Assembly: GCA_943736015.1 (NCBI GenBank)
Contig: OX031072.1
Span: 7,653,501-7,717,500 of the forward strand
Origin: Tridacna crocea
Lineage: Eukaryota > Mollusca > Bivalvia > Cardiida > Cardiidae
Length of the DNA: 64,000 bases
Reading direction: 5' to 3'
In this document: piece by piece, positions 58,606 through 64,000 of the stretch
Layout of the letters: every line of letters begins with the position of its first letter
How positions within the stretch are numbered: position 1 is the first letter of the stretch
Position numbers and translations under genes: made by a program
Notes under the pieces: generated by a model
Told to the model about the DNA's origin: nothing
Databases searched by the model: none
Seen by the model: only the letters and a program-made list of their open reading frames with translations

Positions 58606-59150
58606 ACTCCCGCCCCTATATTTCATGTCACAGGAGCAATAACTCATTATTTCTTCATAGAATTTTCACGAAATTTGCGTCTTGCACATCTACATCTCCT
58701 AATGAACACTTCTGCCAAGTTTAAAGTGAATCAGACAGAAACTGTAGGAGGAGTTGTCCGGACAAGCATTTTTAAGTCAAATCAGGGGCAATAACGCAGT
58801 AATTCTTGATAGAATTTTCACAAAATTTGCGTCTTGCACATTTACAACTCCAAATGGAGACTTCTGCCAAGTATAAAGCAAATCAGACTGAAATTGTCGG
58901 AGGAGTTGTCAGGACAAGCATTTTAAGTCAAATCAGGGGCAATAACTCAGTAATTCTTGATGGAATTTTTACAAAATGTGTGTCTTGCACATTTACATTT
59001 CCTAATGAACACTTCTGCAAAGTATCAAGCGAATTGGATTGAAACTGTAGTTGTCCTGAGAAGATTTTGCGGACAGACTGACGGCCCGCCCACCCGACCG
59101 ACAGGCTGATTCCAGTATACCCCCCACAAACTTCGTTTGCGGGTGTATAA
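58606..59150 (-). repeat. ATACCCC-type repeat with three tandem units
   Basis: Ends CCCACAAACTTCGTTTGCGG then GTGTATAA, the inverse of the 25904 end. The body has three units of about 160 bp carrying GGGGCAATAACTCAGTAATTC and TTGCGTCTTGCACATTTAC. Confidence 0.75.
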
Positions 59151-59697
59151 CTACCTCCCTTTTTGGGAAAAAAAACAAAATTATCTAAAAATAATTTGAA
59201 GACAGGCATCAAGAAATTTCTGGTCTGTTAAAAATGTGCAAAAGTATTACCGGTATATCTGTATAAATCTGTATTTATCAACTATCAAGAAAACTTTATG
59301 CAATGCAGCACTACAGGTATAAGGGGTCTACTACCTTAAATTTATTTTGTCTGCAAATGCTTTCGAATTGGACTGGTCTTAAATTTAGTTGTTTGGGAAA
59401 AGAGTCAATATCTCGGATGACTTTGAAAATGGGTCATTTTGAGTCACTGCAACAAATTCCAGAAAAACATGTGCACTCAAGATTCCACATTTCTATTCCA
59501 GTACTGGTGCAAGTTGGTTTCTGAGCTCCTGTAGTACCATCAGAGTACAGGATGGTTGCCAGTTCTAATGCTCACCTCGGCATATTTCTTTTCGATGACT
59601 GATGATAGTCATTGTTACAAGATTTTCTCCTCTGGCACCGTTGATCATTATTCCAATGATAGCAAGTTTGGGACACCTGACTATTTAGAATGCTTTT
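59151..59697. other. Stretch with one half hairpin element
   Basis: 59335-59410 is an isolated right half (GTCTGCAAATGCTTTCGAATT to TGGGAAAAGAGTCAA). The remainder is unassigned. Confidence 0.45.
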
Positions 59698-59920
59698 GTC
59701 CTTTACCACACAATTCTGACTTTTAACGACCTTGAGGATAGAGGTTTTTGAAAACATTTTGGGAAAAGGAGAAAATGCTGGTAACCAGCATTTTCTCCTT
59801 TTCCCACAATGTTTTCTACATTCCCCCCAATTTTTTTTTATTTTTAAGTCACATTTATAATGTCTGCAAGTGCTTTCAATTTTGACAAGTCTAAATTTTT
59901 GCCGTTTGGTAAAGAGTTAA
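59698..59920 (+). mobile_element. Subfamily A hairpin element
   Basis: CCTTTACCACACAATTCTG to GGTAAAGAGTTAA; perfect inner stem; C-run in the right half. Confidence 0.87.
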
Positions 59921-60147
59921 AGTAAGGTGTCCCTTCCAAAATGTTAGTTCTAACAATCCTGGGGCATTGCTCGTTTCAGTCCTTATTCTGTAGGGGTGCA
60001 AAAATTATCTGTAACCCAAATGCCATTTTTGTTGGCATCACAAAGTTGCTACAAAGCATGGGGAAACTGGCGACGCATCTGATGGGTGACTTGCAATGAC
60101 TCAGATGATTGATTGTATGGTTTTAATGCCGTTTTCAACATTTCAAT

Positions 60148-60310
60148 TAAATCACTGTGGCAAGTGCACCTACCAATGCTTTCTTGGTGTCTCTTTTACC
60201 AGTACTCCACACAATTTTCTTTCCAAGCCACTGGCTGCTTTCCAACATAACCATCGCCGGACTCCCGAGTGAGACCAAAGGATCTGACAACTTACACTTA
60301 GATAGGATGG
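60148..60310 (-). repeat. SINE fragment, reverse strand
   Basis: The reverse strand has GTTGGAAAGCAGCCAGTGGC, AAAATTGTGTGGAGTACTGG, matching the body of the 48874 SINE. The tRNA head is eroded. Confidence 0.65.
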
Positions 60311-60473
60311 TTGGGTTTTTTACCTTCAGTATAAAGCTGATCTCTATCTAAAACACCAACATATTTCTGTTTCGATTTTTTTTAATATCTGTTTATATAA
60401 TACATGTATATAGGTACTTTTTTTTTCTATATTTACCATTTATTATTTTAACCCTTCAACTACTATGTACTTC

Positions 60474-60575
60474 TTAACTCTTCATTCTACCAGCATTTTC
60501 TCCTTTTCCAACATTGTTTTCTAAAGGCTTCTTTCTCAGGGTCATCAAAAGTAGGGATTATGTGGTATGGGTTAA
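60474..60575 (-). mobile_element. Half subfamily A copy
   Basis: TTAACTCTTCATTC joins straight into the second hairpin arm and the TATGTGGTATGGGTTAA end. Another old copy follows (60576-60735). Confidence 0.7.
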
Positions 60576-60792
60576 ACATAGCTCAAATGGCTATTTCTGC
60601 CTGATAGGATAGAAAGTACTGTCAGAAAAGGAGGGAAAGATGGTTACCAGCATTTTCTCCTTTTCCCACATTTTCAAAAGGCGTCTTGGTTAGGATTGTT
60701 AAATGCAGGATTGTGTGTCATAAGATTAAAAGGACACTTTCAAATCATCCGGAAAGTTGAACCCCAAAATAGGTCTACAGTACACTCCAGAA

Positions 60793-61019
60793 TTAACTCT
60801 TTACCAAACGACAAAATATCAGACTGGTCCAACTTGAAAGCATCTGCAGATGAGCAAATAAACGTGAATTAAAATTTGAAACTTGAATTTGGAAGAGTAG
60901 AAAACATTGCGGGAAAAGAAGAAAATGCTGATTACTAGCCTTTTCTCCTTTTCCCTGATATTTTCAGAAGGCTTCTTCCTAAGGGTCGTTAAAACCAGGG
61001 ATTGCTTGGTGAAGATTAA
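60793..61019 (-). mobile_element. Subfamily A hairpin element
   Basis: TTAACTCTTTACCAAACGAC to GCTTGGTGAAGATTAA. Confidence 0.83.
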
Positions 61020-61149
61020 AAAAAAAAACAAAAGATGAAGTAGCTGTGAATTAATGTAAAAAAACAACATTTATTTCATGCAGCATAGGCTGTTAATAAT
61101 AAATGCTGTCAGATCTGAGAAAGTTTTCACCTCCTCTTACCAACTAGTC

Positions 61150-61430
61150 TGTTTCAGGTCTGTATCAGACAAAATTTTACACTTGTCCAAATTGAAAGCA
61201 CAGAATATCGATAGGTGAGTGTAATACTATTCTAAGTGCCTGTATGTTGTACAGGCACTTAGAATAGTACTGTACTCACCTATTGAGATCTGCAGACGAC
61301 AAATGCCAGTAAAATGACGAATTTTTCCCGTGAAAATAGCGAAAAGTGTGGAAATTAGAGAAAATTATTATCATCAAACACTACTTTCTTGGGGTTGATA
61401 AAACTTGGGAATGGGTGGTAAGGGATTAAG
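61150..61430 (-). mobile_element. Old subfamily A copy carrying a foldback insertion
   Basis: CACTTGTCCAAATTGAAAGC is separated from GCAGACGACAAATGCC by an unrelated 90-bp palindrome; hairpin reduced. Confidence 0.65.
61201..61290. repeat. 90-bp foldback with 5-nt loop
   Basis: Left arm 61209-61244 (ATAGGTGAGTGTAATACTAT, TCTAAGTGCCTGTA) pairs with 61250-61285 with very few mismatches around TGTTG. It differs in sequence from the TTAA hairpins. Confidence 0.85.
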
Positions 61431-61713
61431 CCCAACTTTCTTGTGTTTTAACGACCCTGAGGAAGAAGGCTTTCATATGGAGAAAATGGAGTTAAACAGC
61501 ATTTTCTTTTTTTTTCACCAAAATTTCCACCTTGCAAAAATTTCCCCTTCCACAGTATTAGGTCCTTTATAAATATGTGCTTGATTGTAAGGGAAAAATG
61601 GTCTTTTGAGAGAACAAATATGTAGGTAAGTGAACTCAAGAAAGTCTAGTACAGACCTATTTATTTCACTTTGTTGTGATGTATAGAAAATAAATTCATG
61701 CTGGTAATATAGT

Positions 61714-62145
61714 CTATTCGACATTTGCAAATTTGATCAATTCTTCTCCCTTAAGTCGGAATAAATTCCAGTCTTCTTCACTGGTTAAATTTCTTGATCC
61801 CTTGGATTTATAAAAATCAATAGCTCGTTGGTTCCAACTTAGACACACCCAGTCTAGTCTGCAACAATTCCTGTCGACAGCTATCTTAGCAACAGCCCTC
61901 CACATTTTGGTTCCTATGCCATTGTGACGGAATGATGGGGTTATGTAAAGATCTTCCAAAAAGACAGATACACCCTCCCATGTGGAATATATGAAGTAAA
62001 ACAATGCATATCCAACAATCTCTTTGGTGCTGTTAACTTCTGCAACTAAACAGCGGAACATTGCCTCGTCACCAAAACCATCTCGTCTAAGTGTATCTGC
62101 ATCTATTTTAACTCCATCTGGCATCTTTTCAAATTCGGCTAGCTC
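61714..62145 (-). CDS. SAT2: SAT2-like exon 2 (GNAT domain)
   Basis: Acceptor TTCTGTTTTAG precedes GAG at 62145; the frame runs 143 codons to TAG at 61714-61716. It carries the whole acetyl-CoA binding and catalytic part. The intron between the exons (62146-63526) contains a subfamily B hairpin element. Confidence 0.94.
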   Translation of the reverse strand, partial: ELAEFEKMPDGVKIDADTLRRDGFGDEAMFRCLVAEVNSTKEIVGYALFYFIYSTWEGVSVFLEDLYITPSFRHNGIGTKMWRAVAKIAVDRNCCRLDWVCLSWNQRAIDFYKSKGSRNLTSEEDWNLFRLKGEELIKFANVE

Positions 62146-63601
62146 CTAAAACAGAAATTGCGCAGCATAATCATTGTACCAAATCCCATCACTGGAGCCA
62201 TGTTAAGGTTGTGTTATCCCATATCCACACAACCTGGACTTTTAAGAACCCTAAGAAAGATTTTAAAAATGTTGTTGGAAAAAGAGAAACTGCTAGTGAC
62301 CAGGATTTTCTCCATTCTCTCCGTTTTTTACCCTGTGTAGAATTATTTTATCATTTGGGCCATCTTTCGTCTGTTGTCTGCAAAATGCTTTTGATTTGGA
62401 CATGTCCAAAATTTTTTCACTTGGAAAAAGTTAAGCAAATGCTTTCCATATCAACAAGTCTGGAAAGGTCTTAAATTTTTGTCAACTGGTAAACAGTTAA
62501 CTCTGGCTGCTTAGTGCGATTCATTGATCTTTTGCAGACAGGGTAGATCAAGATCAGAATGTGCAGTCTGATCTTTGTTCTACAGTCCGATAAGGATATA
62601 TAATTCTTCTGAGTATACCTTCAGGGTTTTTACTACGGAATTGAAAATTACATTTTAGATTTAATAATTAAGCAGGATAAGTGTTAAACATTGGAGAGCA
62701 TAGATCTAATCTCTACATCTCATACAACTTTTAAAAAGAAGTATGCCCAGACAGACTTGTGTACATCTACGTCTATCTCTATATCCAATCATGCGAGTTT
62801 TTTTCCTCTAAATAAGATCTTAACCCTTTCCCAAACGACAAATTTTGGACTGTTTCAAACCAAGAGTTTGCAGACGACAATTTTAGATTTGGAGAAAATG
62901 GCAAAAAGTTCTCAAAAAGGGTAAAAACACTGTGGGAAAAGGAGAAATTGCTCGTTACGAGCAATTTCTCCTTTTCCCACAGTGTTTTCAAACGACTTTT
63001 ACTGCAGACACGTAAAAACCAGGGCTTGTTTGAGAAAGGGTTAATCTATCTACCCAACGAGCCCTGATAAGTAATTTACTGGTCACACAATTTTGTACTT
63101 TGCTCACCCTGGTGAAACGGGCTTTTGACATATCGTGAGAAGAATCTACTGATAACCGTCATTTCCTCCTTCTCCCGCAGTATTTTCTATCGTTTCAGAG
63201 GCGAACTCTACGAGTTGAGGAATATCTAATTTGTCGTCTGCAAATTCTTTGAATATGTCAGTAATTTTGTAGATCTAGATCTAATTTGTTGTCTGCAAAT
63301 GCTTTCAATTAAGACAAGTTTAAAATTCAGTCCTCTGTTAAACAGTTATCGTTTGAAATGGACACTTCACTTCGCTGACAAGAGTCCCTTAGCACAGCAC
63401 CCAAAACAAGGGGCGCGAAAAAAAAATCAGGAGGGGCGAACAAGATTTAGGGCGAATACCAATAATCACGTGGCGATGACCTTTGTCAGACATGACCTAC
63501 TATACATATTACATTTGATACATTACCTTGATCAGACGAATAACTGCCTCACAATCATCCGCCCTGGCCTTGCGAATTGTAACGTCAGCCTTACTTGTCA
63601 T
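61714..63601 (-). CDS. SAT2: Diamine / thialysine N-acetyltransferase (SAT2-like), two exons, spliced
   Basis: Exon 1 (63601-63527) and exon 2 (62145-61714) join in phase 0 to give 168 residues, the usual size of SSAT-family enzymes. Visible family features: N-terminal VTIRKARADDCEAVIRLI, ELAEFEKMPD, DGFG, YFIYSTWEG, the substrate-site LEDLYI, the acetyl-CoA loop RHNGIG (residues 98-103), WNQRA (129-133) and the Tyr of FYKSKG (Y137, equivalent to the catalytic Tyr of SAT1). Family knowledge: GNAT enzymes that acetylate polyamines or thialysine with acetyl-CoA in the cytoplasm. SAT1 against SAT2 specificity cannot be settled from sequence. Transcribed toward the p53-family gene. Confidence 0.95.
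62540..62590. repeat. Small GATC-type palindrome in SAT2-like intron
   Basis: GGTAGATCAAGATCAGAATG and GTCTGATCTTTGTTCTACAG form an imperfect inverted repeat like those at 15055 and 21195. Confidence 0.6.
62820..63044 (-). mobile_element. Reference copy, subfamily B hairpin element
   Basis: 225 bp between TTAA sites in the SAT2-like intron. Core palindrome runs AACACTGTGGGAAAAGGAG, GAAATTGCTCGTTACGAGC and back, with uninterrupted arms of at least 30 bp. Ends CCCTTTCCCAAACGAC and GTTTGAGAAAGGG. Confidence 0.9.
63527..63601 (-). CDS. SAT2: SAT2-like exon 1
   Basis: ATG at 63601-63599 opens 25 codons ending Arg-Leu-Ile-Lys, directly followed by donor GTAATG (63526-63521). The start gives an N-terminus aligned with SSAT proteins. 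The 5' flank is somewhat richer in CpG than the rest of the window. Confidence 0.92.
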
Positions 63602-64000
63602 CACGATTTTGTTCTCTTGTTGTTTAACAAAATGGGTTTATCAGCAGTCAGTTTAGAGGCTGTTAGGCAGGGCCCAGTCCGTTCTCCGCCTATCTGGACC
63701 ACAAAGCGATAAGCTTGAACACTCTTTACCCATAGCGGCATAGATCTATATTCTCTGTTGTCGGGTCTCGTGTATGATAAACCACAGGAATTCCTTTGGA
63801 TAACCATTCAAATCACCGTTGGTAGGAGGAAATTTCTCCTCTTGTCAAATTCGTTTATAAAGTTTTGTATTCACGAAATAAGCATACTTCTATCAGAGAC
63901 ATGTATACAATACAATCTTATAGATCTATGTCTCTGCTTCTAGATGAAGATTTACATGTAAAAAAGCTTTTCGTTATTATTTATACTGCATGTAGCCTCA
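63602..64000 (-). promoter_or_regulatory. 5' flank of the SAT2-like gene
   Basis: No repeat of the dominant family is recognisable here. The sequence up to about 63760 has more CpG than the window average, and the ATG context is AATCGTGATGA. No clear TATA box is seen at a convincing distance, so the start site is undetermined. Confidence 0.35.

Noticed and set aside
59525-59590. Another SINE head
   Set aside because: Some resemblance to a B-box on the reverse strand, but no A-box at the right distance.
129-63044. Dozens of 60-140-codon open frames with a shared peptide such as [16 protein letters not shown]
   Set aside because: They are translations of the hairpin elements, appearing in several frames and both strands because the core is palindromic. 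No conserved start, no family, no coding bias.
63299-63712. Plus-strand 137-codon open frame at the window end
   Set aside because: It overlaps SAT2-like exon 1 on the opposite strand, which has the recognisable protein.

Overview
The window is AT-rich, intron-rich animal DNA, most likely from a bivalve mollusc, probably a heterodont (clam or dreissenid type). Four things point there: a single p53/p63/p73 ancestor-type gene, tRNA-derived SINEs that look like bivalve SINEs, several interspersed repeats that I associate with molluscs, and introns saturated with short DNA elements. The species is not provable from this sequence alone.

Two host genes can be read with intact splice junctions. (1) A complete p53-family gene lies on the + strand, coding from 11229 to 45235 in 13 exons. 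All exon phases agree and give a 598-residue p63/p73-like protein: transactivation motif, p53 DNA-binding domain, tetramerisation domain and SAM domain. An in-phase alternative last exon at 36483-36570 replaces the SAM region with a short lysine/arginine-rich tail and gives a 421-residue p53-like protein. One locus would therefore make both a p63/p73-type and a p53-type product. A CpG-richer stretch at about 5880-6640, with CCAAT, TATA, E2F-like and YY1-like motifs, is the best promoter candidate. (2) A complete two-exon diamine/thialysine acetyltransferase gene (SAT2-like, 168 residues) lies on the - strand at 61714-63601, convergent with the first gene.

Nearly everything else is mobile DNA. 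The dominant component, roughly 110-130 recognisable copies by eye, is a family of hairpin-cored miniature elements about 229 bp long. They are bounded by TTAA, have ends reading CCCTTTACC, and carry a central 67-nt palindrome (33-bp arms around one unpaired base). Three subfamilies (called A, B and C here) have different arm sequences, but almost every difference is mirrored in the opposite arm. The TTAA target site, proved by nested insertions, suggests mobilisation by a piggyBac-type transposase. No transposase gene is present here. Copies insert into each other, share single TTAA sites end to end, and come close to several splice sites, but none interrupts a coding exon.

Layout: 1-5880, hairpin elements and AT-rich DNA; 5880-6760, promoter-like unique DNA; 6760-11200, hairpin elements; 11201-45235, the p53-family gene with repeat-filled introns, including a TRIM-type miniature LTR element (17040-17566), a long-TIR element (30424-30690) and a 45-bp minisatellite grown from an exon end (44279-44722); 45236-56080, hairpin elements plus SINEs; 56083-59150, a compound cluster of mollusc repeats with internal tandem arrays; 59151-61713, hairpin elements, a SINE piece and a small foldback; 61714-63601, the acetyltransferase gene; 63602-64000, its 5' flank.

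Hairpin-element copies listed below are those with at least one clear end. Many more decayed fragments fill the stretches between them. Strand + for subfamily A means the orientation whose hairpin centre reads GGTAACC.
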